NCBI GenBank assembly: GCA_016758965.1
Contig: JAEPRB010000043.1
Coordinates: 63,597 to 127,596 of the forward strand
Direction of reading: 5' to 3'
Source of the DNA: Circinella minor
Lineage: Eukaryota > Mucoromycota > Mucoromycetes > Mucorales > Lichtheimiaceae
Length of the DNA stretch: 64,000 bases
This document shows, in pieces, positions 10,901-23,464 of the stretch. The stretch's first letter is position 1; every line of letters begins with the position of its first letter. A model generated the notes under the pieces. That model ran no database searches. It was not told where the DNA came from and was given only the letters and a program-made list of their open reading frames with translations. The translations under genes and the position numbers were made by a program.

Positions 10901-12428
10901 AAAAAGCACCATGCCCCCTATTCTTTCTTCCTTTTTAAAGCACTTATTTAACGATGTATCTATTGAAGTTATCATCTCTAATGCCACATCTCATCGATTT
11001 TCTCTAACTACAGGGGTATTACAAGGTTCAATTCTCTCCCCATTTCTATACTCTCTTTACATCAATAGTTTGCCAAGTATACTTAGAAATAAAGAATCAC
11101 TACAACACAATAACACCCAATTATCAACAGCACCACGATCAATAGTAACGCCGTTACTCAATATAGATAACACACAAACAGCTCTGTTGCCATCAATTAA
11201 TTGTCTATTATATGCAGATGATGTAGTTCTTATTGGTACACCAGAGAAAATTAAAGATCTATTGTTACAATGTGAAGAACACAGCTACCAATTGGGCTAT
11301 AGATGGAATCCAGCCAAAAGTGTGATAGTCGAACATCCTCAATCCCTGTCAACAACATACCAATTATACAACTCTACGATACCGAAAGCTACCTTCTTTA
11401 TATATTTAGGTATTCCAGTAAACTATAAAGGCCAACTAGATGGAAAGCAACTGATTGCTCGAAATGCTACTTCAGCAGAAAAAGCCATGCGCATACTATC
11501 ATCAATAGGAATCAGTCCCACTGGGGTGTCAAAAATCTTATCAGTACGTCTATATACACAATTTATACGACCAAAGCTCGAATATGGCTTAGCAATCACT
11601 ACCCCAAATAAACAACAGCAATAAACTCTCGAAATAGCGCAGAATAATTGCATCCGTCAGATTTATGGAGCCTACTCTTATTCTTCCACACAGGTGATGC
11701 GTCATCTACATAAATTACCATCCATGAAAGAAAGAACCACCATCTTACAAGCTAAATTTCTTCTCAGTACCTATTACTTACCTGACGATGCCCTTTTATC
11801 ACTACTAATACCCTATCTGAACCAACATACCAAATCAAAATGGCACCTTTTAAATAATTCTACACTATGGCAACAGCTACCTGAACCCAAGAACAATACG
11901 ATGACAGCTACGTTCAAAGCAACCAAACGTTCATATTTAATGAACGAACTATCTCAAAAAATAAATGCCCCCATAGGAGCTATTAACTTGGCAGCATGCA
12001 GACCAAAATTAGTTATCGACCCAATTCTTTGGCTTCCAATGTCCCGGAAAGAGAGGAGCCGATGCATTCGATGGAGACTTGGCTGGCTTCCTGGTGGCAA
12101 GATCAAAGCTTGTCAAACCTGCGGATTTGAAAATTTTCATAAAAACCATGCAATATCTTGCTTAAACATCCATAAACGTCTGGAAATACCTTACCATATC
12201 ACTAGCGATCCGATCTCTCACCTTCTCAACCAACTACCGCAATCGAAACCTACATCACACAAGAAAATCAATTTTTGGAAAAACATATGGCCAACAATTT
12301 GCACAATACTAGTCGAGATCGACGCCCATCAACATCCAACTAGCAATCAGCACCAATACTTTGACGAGCATCCTGGTAAAGCTTTCACCACATGGATTGA
12401 TAACCCCTCCCCTCACCAAAATGAATAA
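7990..12428 (+). pseudogene. LINE ORF2: APE endonuclease + reverse transcriptase, inactivated
   Basis: The ATG at 7990 opens an N-terminus broken by TAG at 8107-8109 and TAA at 8185-8187. After the insertion at 8193-9208 the frame resumes from about 9210 with the endonuclease half (GDLNAR near 9443, then GSDHKI near 9677). The RT follows: PIYKKG and FRPISLT motifs, FLDV with its Asp at 10845-10847, GVLQGSILSPFLY, and YADD at 11211-11222. An in-frame TAA at 11622-11624 interrupts, and the frame continues to 12428. It ends with a zinc-knuckle-like segment (CQTC, then H, H and C) after RCIRWRLGWLPGG. Even with the insert removed, the two halves are out of frame by my count (offset 2), so another frameshift exists. 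Confidence 0.9.
8193..9208. mobile_element. ~1.0-kb TA-flanked inverted-repeat element inserted in LINE ORF2 (Tc1/mariner-like, non-autonomous)
   Basis: The left end reads TATGGTGCATACTGCTTATA and the right end is its reverse complement, giving a terminal inverted repeat of about 23 bp including the TA. TA dinucleotides at both borders fit a TA target duplication. LINE protein sequence resumes directly outside the right border. The interior is AT-rich; its only open stretch (8850-9047, 65 codons) shows no transposase motif. It therefore looks non-autonomous and younger than the LINE it interrupts. Confidence 0.8.
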
Positions 12429-12735
12429 TTAAGAAATCACTTCTATTAACTTTACTTACCTTTTCCTCCCTAACCAATTTTCCTCTTTCTTTCTTGTATT
12501 TTCACTTAATATTAGAATAACTCCCCTATTAGATACCCTCTCTTTTTCTTTATTTTCAAAATGTTTTCTTCTCTACTTTATTTTTAAAGTTTCTTTTGTA
12601 GTACCCCCTTCCACGCCCTTTTCCCTATCTCCCAATAGGGTTTTTTATTTTCTAATTTCTTTTATGAGCCGTCTCAATCAATATGTCTTTCGAGACGCTG
12701 GATTTTAGGAGACAATTATAATAAACAAAAACATT

Positions 12736-14112
12736 TTCAACGTATGCACCGTACTACGTAAAATCTAAAAAGTTATATAAAATATAATAAGAACCCCATA
12801 ATAAGTGTTACAGTTAACATCTTTCTTTTCTCCACCCCCCCAGAAATAAAATAAATTTATTTTTCCTCTTTGTTATATAATTTTTAAAACTTATATAACA
12901 ATTTACGTATTCAAAGTAAATAATATTAAATATCTCCTTAATACGTATATACGGTATACATATAACCTTTTATTATTTGATTGTTTCAACCTATAATTAA
13001 ATCGGAACGTTCAACTCTTTAGTAATTTATTTGGAATAAGTATCAACAAACGTACTAATGTACCACGTAAAAGTTCTTTTTTTTTTTTAGTTTGATTTGG
13101 AAATAATGATTACAATAACGATAATTTTTTTTTTTAACAATGATAAATATAAATTTTTAAGTCGATCTTCATTTTCCTTTATTTGTTTTCACATAATTAA
13201 ATAAACTATACATTTACATATTATAAAAGATAGCAATACGTAATAGAATACTATGTACTGTATATATTAAATGTTCCATGGCAGCAATTAATCATGTATC
13301 TAAATGAGATTATAAGGGATTCCATTTTCGTTAAATAATACATATACTGATTAAAAAAAAATGTTATCAACTCGGCTTTGGAAGATGATCTGTAAGAAAA
13401 TAAATTGTTAGAATTATTCAATTTATCATGATACATATATTAAAAGAGCTTTCTTTTATTTTTGAAAAAGTGTGATATACACTTTTTTTTTGTATACATG
13501 TGTTAAATCATGCATCTTGGATAAAGGATATTATTATTATTATTATTATTATTATTGACCTGTGGCAATGTTAGTAGGTATAATTATAGAAATATATTTT
13601 TTGTTTTGTCTTTCCGTTCTACATTCAGTTTATACGTACGATATATTTTATTTGATGGATGTCTCATTTTTTTTTTTTACCATTATTTGTTTACGTATCT
13701 GTTTTAAAGAGATATATTACTGTACAATGAAAAAAGAAAAGAAAAAAAAAGAAGATATTGATTTTCTATAGCAGTTACAGTTTTGATAAATCAACATTGT
13801 TTCCATTTGGAAGGAATAGCACATACCTGAATTATATGCGTCCAATGGAAAGCGTAGGACATCAGGTGATGTTGATTGTTTCAAGGTTGGTTTTTTTTTG
13901 TACATTGTAGAAAAGATAACAGGGAAGTTCGTTTGTATCCCTGCACTTTTTCCTATTCTTTTTTTTTTTTACTGCATTCTTAATTAATTTACTATAATGT
14001 AAAGGAAAATCTATGCATAGAGTTACTATTTATTTGAACGAGTTCTTCTTCATACGGGAGTGTAAGATAAAAAAAACAACCTATATTAACTCACTACATT
14101 AGTATAGTAAAA
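12736..14112. other. AT-rich intergenic DNA before the second unknown-family gene
   Basis: Stops occur in all frames. It has poly-T runs, an (ATT)n microsatellite near 13530-13556 and several ACGTA/TACGT words. The open stretches at 13251-13436 and 13562-13771 are hydrophobic T-rich artefacts. The last about 100 bp presumably hold the promoter of the gene at 14113. Confidence 0.5.
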
Positions 14113-16130
14113 ATGATCAGTGAAGAATTATCTCCAAACAAAACAAGCGATCTTAATGATAACGAAAGCGATGAACAATCAACTGTAAATGTAAACGTAC
14201 AACAAGCATTAAACAGTGTTATAATAACGTATCTAGAAACCGGTGCTGCTATTGCAAATGACTTGATGCGTAACAAAGCAGCATTAAAGCGAATTCGTCA
14301 AGATGAGTGTGATAGAACGGAGGTTTGGTCGGATAACAATTTTTTTTTTTTTTAAAAAATAATAACGCTTCATTTTTAGCACACATATTTTAATCAGCTA
14401 ACTCGGGAATACAGGTTGTTGAAGTTGATGATGTATTTGTTGGTAATTCAAGCGAGTCTGTAGGGACCCGTATAAAAAACGAAGCTCTAAAACTTTATCC
14501 ATCCTACAACAATTTGGACCACACAAAGAAAGCAGTTGTTGAGTATGTTTTGTGAAAGATTAGCTCATATCATTTGATTGTTTTATTAATCTTTATGGTT
14601 TTATTTTATTTCTTTATTTTTTGTCTTAGACTCGGTCTTAACTCAATATTGGACGTATTTATTGGCCATACAACTAAAAAGAATTTCATCCACCCACCAC
14701 AATCGTATCTGTTTTCAGATTATGAATGGAAGGAGTTGAGTCTCAAGTTCAATCACATGTCAAGCGAGTATAATGTCATTGTCAAGTATGAAGATAAAAT
14801 TAAGAAGATTGAAAAAGTAAGTATATTATCAATCAGGTTTATCCACTGACATTTCATGAATGCACGGCATTTGTATAAATATTACATCATACATAATCCG
14901 GATACGCACTTATTAAAACATCTTTCTAATATAGTATGCCAAAGGTGATTTAAGAGATGCACGACAACACACATACATGGCAGAAATGAAAAGCACACGA
15001 GACGATGAGTCAATTCTATACGCCATTTATACCCATTTGTAAGTTGTGAAGTGTTTTGAGCAACAAATCTTTCTGTGGTTACTAACTATTATGAACTAAC
15101 TTGATCAATTACTATCAGTCTTGGAGTACTTGAATATCATCAATATATGTTTCTAGATTATACCGATATCACAGATTTAGATTTTGGAGTTAAACTATGG
15201 GGCCCAATGTTGGAAAAACTATTTAGAAATACAAATTTGCGCTGTAAATGGTAAGACATGGTTTATTAAATTGTATGAGCATATAATTGGTAAAAAGAAT
15301 GCTAATAAAGCTTTGTAGGGGAGAGTCAGTAGCTGATTCCACGGGTGTTACTGAAAGTAGGGGATTTACAGTTGATATAAGGGACGTACGAGACACATTA
15401 TCTCGAAGAAGAAAAGAAGCCGATCAAGCAAATGTTGAATTGGGAAGAAAAAATCTTACTATATCAAAGGCATCTAGTGACAGAATCAAACTTCTTATTG
15501 AATCAAAGTGCGTCATGGATCGCCTCGCGAAAAAGATTAAGCATTTCAAACATCACGACATTGCAATTCCGGCGTTACAATTTGCAGGTAAACCTTTGAT
15601 GCTTGTAATATTGTTTTAATCGCAACTCCGTAACTACTTCTAATTTGCTTGGGGTTTTTTTTTTGTCTACGCATTCGTAATAGGCCCTCAAGTGATACTT
15701 TATTCTTTACAACTCGGTAGTAAAGGCTTGTATGTTGGGATACGAGAAGCAAGTGGAACAGTGCCACGTAAAGCGAAAGAATTGGACTCGTTTCGTGAAG
15801 TAGTTAAAATACTCTTCAAGTTCAAGGTAAAATGTAGTAAATATATTGTTTGTGTTTGTATAGATGATAAGTACGTACGTAATTAAAGTTTCATTGATAG
15901 AGTATCAACTAACTTGTTGGCTATTTTCATGTGCACAATAGAGAACTGTTTTAGATGTCTATGAACACATCCTCACTTCATCAGGTGATGATGACAAGGA
16001 TGATATTAATGAGGAAGGTAGAAACGAAGATTATAAGTCTTGGGTACGCGGGACATGGGTACCACCCAGAGGCAACATCAAGACAAGGTTGCTTCCTATC
16101 CCGGATATCTTGGTTGGATCCGATTTATAA
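14113..16130 (+). CDS. Unknown protein, second member of the same family (8 exons, 453 aa)
   Basis: I read exons at 14113-14322, 14415-14542, 14630-14816, 14935-15038, 15119-15250, 15319-15587, 15684-15826 and 15942-16130, totalling 1362 nt (454 codons). Exons 2 to 7 have exactly the same lengths as in the copy at 2130-4196, and all seven introns are in the same places. The same landmarks occur: VKLWGPMLEKLFRNT, LRCKWGES, RDTLSRRRKEADQ, an LYSLQLGSKGLYVG segment, an acidic stretch, and WVRGTWVPP near the end. The N-terminal exon and exons 7 and 8 differ strongly from the other copy, whereas introns 2 and 5 are almost identical. I do not see the long inverted repeats around this copy. Function unknown; intact, so probably expressed. 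Confidence 0.75.
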
Positions 16131-18695
16131 CTTTTTCTTTTATTAATATCCAATTTGTCATCATGTTTGTTCTCATTCCGTATCTTTTCTTTTCATCATA
16201 TTTTGTACTCTTTTTACTTCATTTTCTATATCATAAAATTTTAATTCTTTTTTTATTCATGTAATAATATAAACTTATATGCTATTTCTTAAAGATCGAC
16301 AACGCTTTGCATTTTCTATTTCCCAAAGGAAAAAAAAAAGTACAGTACTGACAAGAGACGAGACGCATAATGTTGCAGTGATAATCCATACAGAGATTTA
16401 AATTTTCCACATGAGTGATTGGTGCCAGTGATACAATGTTGTCCGAGATCTTAGATCCCTATACATAGCTCTTGGCGTCTAAAATGATATTACGTATCTA
16501 GTTTAATGATGTCAAAATGCATTGGATATGCGTTGGTTTCCAGCTTATTTCTCTTTCCAGCTTATTTGGCGATGACAAATTTAGTGGCAGCAAAAAAATA
16601 TAAAGAAAAGGAAAGGATCAAAGTAAAAAGAGACGATATCATATAAAAGCTAATACTATGTAGGGGAGCTATCACTACTGTAGATCATTGATAATGTTAG
16701 ATCAGATACGTAAACTACGTACAACACATAATAATGTTTGAAGAAAAAATAAGAAAGCAAAACACTTTGTTCTTTTTTAATTCATAAAAATTATAAGTTT
16801 GAGCAGTGAGGGTTGTGAGGTTGTTGTTTCTATCCATTAAATGGCTGATCAATGGTTCTGTGATAATAATTATAATAACTAGTGTTTTCCATTGAATGAC
16901 CCGAAGCGAAGCGAGGCAGGCAAACGCTAGTCTATGTTATTAAAAAGTTTAGATTAGATCTTCTCAAGTTCGCAAATACGTACAGTATGTAATAAAAATA
17001 TTTACTCAGTGATCATTATAGTTTGTATGTAGAAAACAAAAGGTACATAGAATACTTTCAAGTGGTGTCTATCTTGAAAATAGTTTCTTTCTTTCAACAC
17101 TTAAAGAATACGTACAAAAGATTAATCTTTTGTCTTATTTTACTCTTTTATTTCCTTGACTGTATACTTCGTCTTCTTTCTTTTTTTTTTTTTATTTATT
17201 TGAATCATTTGAATCCTTTTTGAATAAAGGAAATCAATGTGTTTATTCGTTTGACACTGTACAACAGAACAATTTACTCTGTATTATTTGTATTGATATA
17301 TACCAACCATGATTGTATCTTTGAGATATACAAAAAAAAAATCAATGATGGTATGATTATTCAAAAGGATCTATAATACTGTATAGTCTTAAATATACCC
17401 CGTGCACATTCTTTAGTCTTTCAGCAAACTGATTCATACATATTAGATGTATAATTATTAATTCAAAAAACGAGAAATTTGTGTAAGTTATAAAATAAAC
17501 AAGAAGATAGAGAGACTTTAAGTCTTTCTATATGTTTTTTAATAGAGATTTAAACGGAATAAAACAAATTGTCCACAATTACATAATATAACATTGTTAC
17601 GTCCCCATTTTTACCCAACCAGTAAATTATTATTGTTACTTTCTTATATTTTACGTACGTACGTACGTACTGCTATTTATACTACACGTAAAGATTACAA
17701 GTGAAGAGAATTCACACAATGGTGAAATTGTTCCTAAATAAAAAGAAGAAAAAAAATTGGGAAACAAATATTTTTATTGTTAATAATAATACATAAAATC
17801 TCTTCAGAACATAGCAGCTCAAACAAGAAGTTCATAACTCCATTTCTGACACTTTTTTAATCATTCTTATTTCTAACTTATATTTTACGACTTAAGTAAA
17901 AAGTATGTACCTTATATCTTATTTTTGGTTATTAATAAATCACACCGAGAATATCATCAACAACATAAGTTAGATACTACAATTGTTGAGAAATATTTCT
18001 TTTTGTAAAGAAATAAAATGGACGGTGATGATGTCAACCGGGACCTACCAAATTAATAAAAGTTGGATAGAAAAAAAAACTGTACGTAAAGAAGAGTACG
18101 TATGAATTTTTTAAGCTCGTCAATGTGTTAAAAGGTTTTACTTGACAGCAAGAAAAGCAATATGTAAATCTGGCTTGGTTTACCTTACTTTTTACTTTTC
18201 ATATATAGCTCACTGTAAGTTACAACTTTCTTGTAATACGGCATTATAGATACACAATAACATGAACATGAGTACTGTATCAAAAAAATTAAAATTAATA
18301 AGTCGTATATAACTAGCTCATAAACAATATAATATATTACCTATCATCGTCTTGTAATATGGTGCAACAGTTAGAGTGTTTGTGAAACTTTTTTTTTTTT
18401 TGTTACCATTGAAGTACGACATGCTCGGTCGCCCACGGGAACCCAAAGTTGGGATATATGTATCATACACGTGTACAAAGAGAGAAAGAGAGAGATATAT
18501 ATGGTGTGGGTATCTACTACGTATTATCCTTCTATTATTGCTAAATTGGCATCATGTTCTATTTAAATTTATTACTGTTATAATCATTCATCCTGAAGTC
18601 CAACCAATAACATTGAAAAAGAAAACCACTAAACAGCTGATACCGAAAAATAAAAAATCAACGGATTGGAAAAGTCAATCCCGACATTTTTTATT
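16131..18695. other. 2.6 kb of AT-rich intergenic DNA
   Basis: No convincing gene on either strand. It contains an ACGT tandem repeat at 17653-17670 and scattered TACGTA words. The open stretches 17023-17223 and 18376-18699 translate to low-complexity hydrophobic sequence. The right end will hold the 3' region of the EF-hand gene on the minus strand. Confidence 0.5.
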
Positions 18696-19382
18696 TTAGT
18701 TTGCTTTAAATTTATCAGGTACAAAATCGCCTTCTTGTTTATATTTGTAGTCATGACCAACGTTATTTTCATTATCTTCTTCTTCCTCGTTCACTTCATT
18801 CCATTGAGGTCGTTCTCTCTGCTCAAATGATCTGGGTGTATTCGTTTGAGATGAATGATGATCCATCCATACTTTTTCTTCTTTTACTTCTTCTGGTGTC
18901 CAATCTGGTAATTTGCTTTTCATATATTCAGCTAAAGAAATCATTCCATCTTTGTCTATATCCAAGTCTTGTAAAGCTCTATCTACAATAGTTCGTACAT
19001 GACGTGCATTGGGATCAATGTCTCGTTCTAATCCATACATTGCACGAAGATCTGATTCATCCCAAAAACCATCACCATTAGTGTCATGGATTTTAAAAAA
19101 GGCAACTTCATCTGATACTTGAATGCCATGGGTATCTTGCATGTGCCTTTATTATTATTTTAATTATTAATCTACTTGAATGCTTTCTTTTTTTTTATTA
19201 CTCATTTCCTACTACAACTTTTCTTTGTCCCCATTTATTTATAAAAAATAAAATAAAATAAGAATGTTGATAGTTTACTTGTCTTCAAAGTTGGCAAAAG
19301 AAAGTTGTTGCTGACCAGCAGCAACAGTAATAGTAGTAGCCATAAGTGTAGCGAATGCACCAAGAATCGTAAGTTTATTCAT
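18696..19382 (-). CDS. SSP120: Secretory-pathway EF-hand protein, Ssp120/nucleobindin-like (2 exons, 184 aa)
   Basis: Exon 1 is 19382-19279 and exon 2 is 19146-18696; the joined length is 555 nt. The N-terminus MNKLTILGAFATLMATTITV is a typical signal peptide. An FEDKHM segment and two EF-hand-like calcium loops follow: DTNGDGFWDESD and DIDKDGMISLAE. The C-terminus is acidic and ends near FVPDKFKAN. This matches the fungal Ssp120/nucleobindin type of luminal calcium-binding protein, which in yeast works with the Emp47 cargo receptor between ER and Golgi (known for the family, inferred here). There is no HDEL tail. The upstream neighbour on the same strand, TOP3B, ends only 84 bp before this start, so its promoter must be very short or lie within TOP3B. 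Confidence 0.85.
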
Positions 19383-19466
19383 TATTTATTGTTATTAAAA
19401 GCAGAGAAAGAGAGAGAAAAGGAAAACAAAGCAATTAATTAAACTGAGATATAATTTTTTTTTTTT

Positions 19467-22400
19467 TTAACGCATGTCAGCATAAAGTTTACGCAGTTTA
19501 GGATCAACCCATTTTCTTTTTTTTCTTCCTTTTCCATGATGTTTTCTTCGTACACTTTTCCTTGCAAATCGTGTTGCTAATACAGAATCCATTTCTTCAT
19601 CACACATAACACATCCAATAACAGGTTCTTTGTTTTGATTTTCTCTAAAATCTGCTTTAAGAATGACTGTACCACAATCTTCACATATTTCATCTTTTAC
19701 TATATTGACATCTATGGTTTATAATTAAATTTAGTAAACTCTATTATCACTTGGATATAAATAACTAAAAATGGTACATACGTTTAATGGTATCTAAAAA
19801 GGTAGAAACAATGTTACATTCATTACAACTGAGTTTCCATCGAGGTGCAGACGTTGCATCTAAAATAAGTCGACCTTGACATGGATCCACTGGTTGTTCA
19901 GATTCAGGACAAGGGCAAATAGCGTTTCGTACCATTGAATGAGGACAAGTTGGATGAAGACAATGATTACATCCCATTCCTACCATTTTTTTTTAGTAAA
20001 GAGTTATCCTCCTCCTTTTTTTTTTGTTTTTTTTTACAATATATTTAAAGACATTACCTTTTTTAATATTTTCAAAGGGTGGATGATTATAACAATAAGG
20101 ACATATAGGAAATCCAGTACCTTTAGATCCAGTTGAATAAAGTACTAACTCAAAATCATCCAATGGCTATATAATAAATCCATTATTTTCAATTTTAATA
20201 TATGACAAATTTCCCCCCCCCCTTTTTTTTTTTGCTCCTGTTTACTGATAATGGTAATACTTACACAACGAAGTTCACGATATAATTTAATATTTCCATT
20301 CATTGGAAGTGAATATGTTTCATCACAAGTAGGACAATGTAATCGATTTGGTTTCAATGCAATATATTTCATGTATCTAATAATAATAAAGAATGTGTTA
20401 GATAATTGTTTTCTATATAGTGTGATCATAAAAATTAGAAAAAGACATATGTATCACCTTTTACATTTACCACATTTAGAAAGTGGTTTGCCTGAGGCTG
20501 CTAATGTTGAAAACGTGGCTTCAAATAATTCATCCATTGATTCAACCTAATTTAAATTTAATTAAAATAATTTATTTTATTTTTCATCAAAAACAATTAA
20601 CTTACATGTTTAACAAAATATGCAAATTTACTTTCAAACATATTTACAAAGTATTGTAATACTTCTTTTTGTGGTGCTTTTCCTGAAGCAATTAAATTAA
20701 GTTGTTGTTCCATATCTGATCGCATTGTTGGAAGAGATAATTCAGGATCAATTTTTTCTAAAAAAATAAAATAAAAATATTTCAGTCAATGAATATCCTA
20801 TTCTCTTATTTAACCTTACTTTTATATAAACATTTTTTTTTTTTTACTTACGATATCCATGAATAAGAACAATACCAAGATTGGTTGGTATCAATCGTCT
20901 TGCTCCTCCATTCACATTTACATAATTACGTTGACATATATTATTAATATGAGTAGGAATACTTGCATCTGTACCAATACCATTTTGTTCCATTAATCCA
21001 ATCAATTCAGCTTCTGTTAAATAATCGGGTGGACTTGTTTTACCCTCACGTAAAGTAAGAGAAGTAATAGGAAGACTTTCACCTTTCTGAAAATCAGGTA
21101 TAGGTTCATCAGGTGTTCTTAACCAATGCATTACTGCTGAAAATCCTGCTGATATTGTTTGTGATCCTTTATTGTTTTAAAAGATACGAAATGATTAGTT
21201 TGACTCTTCATTGATTGTTATCATAAGTTATTAATATGAAGAAAAACCTAGTACCTTTACACTCAAAACGTTCGTTCCCAATGGCAAATTTTGCAGTGGT
21301 AGTCGAATATTGAAGGTTGGGACTAATGGAACCAATGAACGTTCTTGTAATAAAATCATAAATGCGCCAAGTATCACCATATAATTCACCTTCATCTGCT
21401 ATACGCATAGGTGTACTAAAGAATAAGTATATATATATATATTAGTTTTTTTTTTTTTTTTTTGGCCCTCGTTCATATGTTATTCATTATAACACTATAT
21501 ATATGTAGATATATAAAGAACAATTAATTACATGGGAGGATGATCACCAACATCTACACCACCTGTAGGTCTTTGAAATCCATTATCAAGTAACTCTTTA
21601 CAATATGGACCCCTATATTAAATAGAATTTCATAGGATTAATCACTTTGATCGTACTTTTTTTTTTAAAAAAAAAAAAAAAATAGTAAATATTTCTTTAC
21701 CAATTAGCATGATTTACTTGTTCTTTTAAAACAGTTTTTAAATCAAAACTTTCAGGATATTTTGATGTTTCTGTACGTGGATATGAAATATAGCCTTGTG
21801 TATAAAGTCTTTCAGCAATGCTCATCTATAGAAATGATCCATGGTATATAAAAAAAAAATTATAAGTTTTTTTTTTTTTTTAACTGGGTTACCCATCCCA
21901 TTTTTTTTTTTTTTTTTTTTTTTTTGGCTCTTCATTATATCATTGAAAAAATTACTTTACACTTTCACTTGGACTAATACCTAAACCAGATGAACAAAAT
22001 TTTAATAATTCAACCTAATATTAACATAAAGAATCATGTTAACATCACTCCTATCTTTTTTTTTCTTCTTCATTTATTCGGATGAAAACAAACAAATAAT
22101 CATGATTGATAATAAAATATATCTTATCAACAAAAAAAAAAAAAAAAAAAAAAAAAAAACTTTACCGTATTTAAAGCATGGGGTCGTTGTTTTGCTTTCT
22201 TCTTGATATCCACACTTAACACAATAGCATTTTTCGATTCAATTGAATTTAAAAACAATAGAGCAATATTTCGATCAAATAAACGTTCTCTATCCCAAGT
22301 TAATTGTATAGGTTGATTATCTTTTTGAATGGTGGGTACAATGGCCCAAAAAGGTTCAGGTTGGAAACTTTGAATTCGATCATGACGTTCTACACAAAAA

Positions 22401-23420
22401 GATAACGTGGGTGTTTGACAAGGTCCATAACTGATAACGGTCGAATCCAAATTCCCATATTTTCCTTGAAAAAAACGAGTTTGAAATCGAGTAAAAGCAA
22501 CGCCTACTTTGAGATCTAGTTCTTGACGTGCATCCACAGCTTATTAATTTTTTGTTTTTATGTTAGTTTATTAGATATATATATATAACTTTAAATCATG
22601 TATATATATACATATACACACCCTTGGCTTCATTTTCATTAGGTACACCCAAATTTTGCATAGCGCGTCTTACTTCTTCTGCTGTAATTGCTAATATATT
22701 CCATTTATAGTAACCTAGCAATATTAAATAACTTGTTCTTCATGCAATCCTTTTGAAATTTTTAACTTTACCAGAAAACTTTGCACGTAAAATTTGAGCA
22801 GGTTTATTCATATAAGGTTTACAATTACCTATTATATCATACATTAAATCAGTAACTATGCCAATTCATTTTGCAAAGTCTTTAATAAAACACATGTATA
22901 ATGTGTTTTATATAATAAATCTTAATAAATCTTAATAACCCTCCCCCCCACCTGCCGGTCACTATTATTCTATATCACGTTTCCTCATAACCGTGTAGGA
23001 AAAAAAAAAGGACTATTACCAATCACTTCAAAGCAAATGTTTTCACCTTCACGATCACAATCAAGCCATAGAATTAATATGTCAACGTTTTTCGCCTCAT
23101 TCGCTAAATGCTGTGTTAGTTTCATTTTAGGATTCGATTCTTGTTTACGAACAACACCATTAAATAAGAGTTGAGGATCAATAGCCCATGAATTATATTC
23201 AGAAGTAAAATCCATGGAATAAACATGACCTGTCACTGAAGTAAATCGAAACTTGGTTGCAGGATCATTACGAAAAGGTCCAGTCCATTCATGAACAGGT
23301 GTTGCACGTCGATGGGTTTCATACTATCAATGTCCATTTATTTCAAAATAAAAAAATAAAAAATAAAAATTCCCTTTCTTTTTTTTTTCTAGATTCCCTA
23401 GAATAAAGTTGTGGATATGG

Positions 23421-23464
<44 letters not shown>

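Larger units (their letters stand above)
6430..12735 (+). mobile_element. Decayed non-LTR retrotransposon (LINE) with two ORFs
   Basis: The order is a short A-rich 5' leader, ORF1 (6590-7856), a poly-A tract (about 7917-7959), ORF2 (7990-12428, split by an inserted element) and a T-rich 3' region to about 12735. ORF2 carries an APE-type endonuclease, a reverse transcriptase and a C-terminal Cys/His segment, the layout of LINEs. Both ends are estimated: the 5' edge from where A/C-rich strand-biased sequence begins, and the 3' edge from the end of the T/C-rich tail. Several frameshifts and stops show that this copy is inactive. The internal poly-A tract between the ORFs is long for a LINE spacer. 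Confidence 0.9.
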
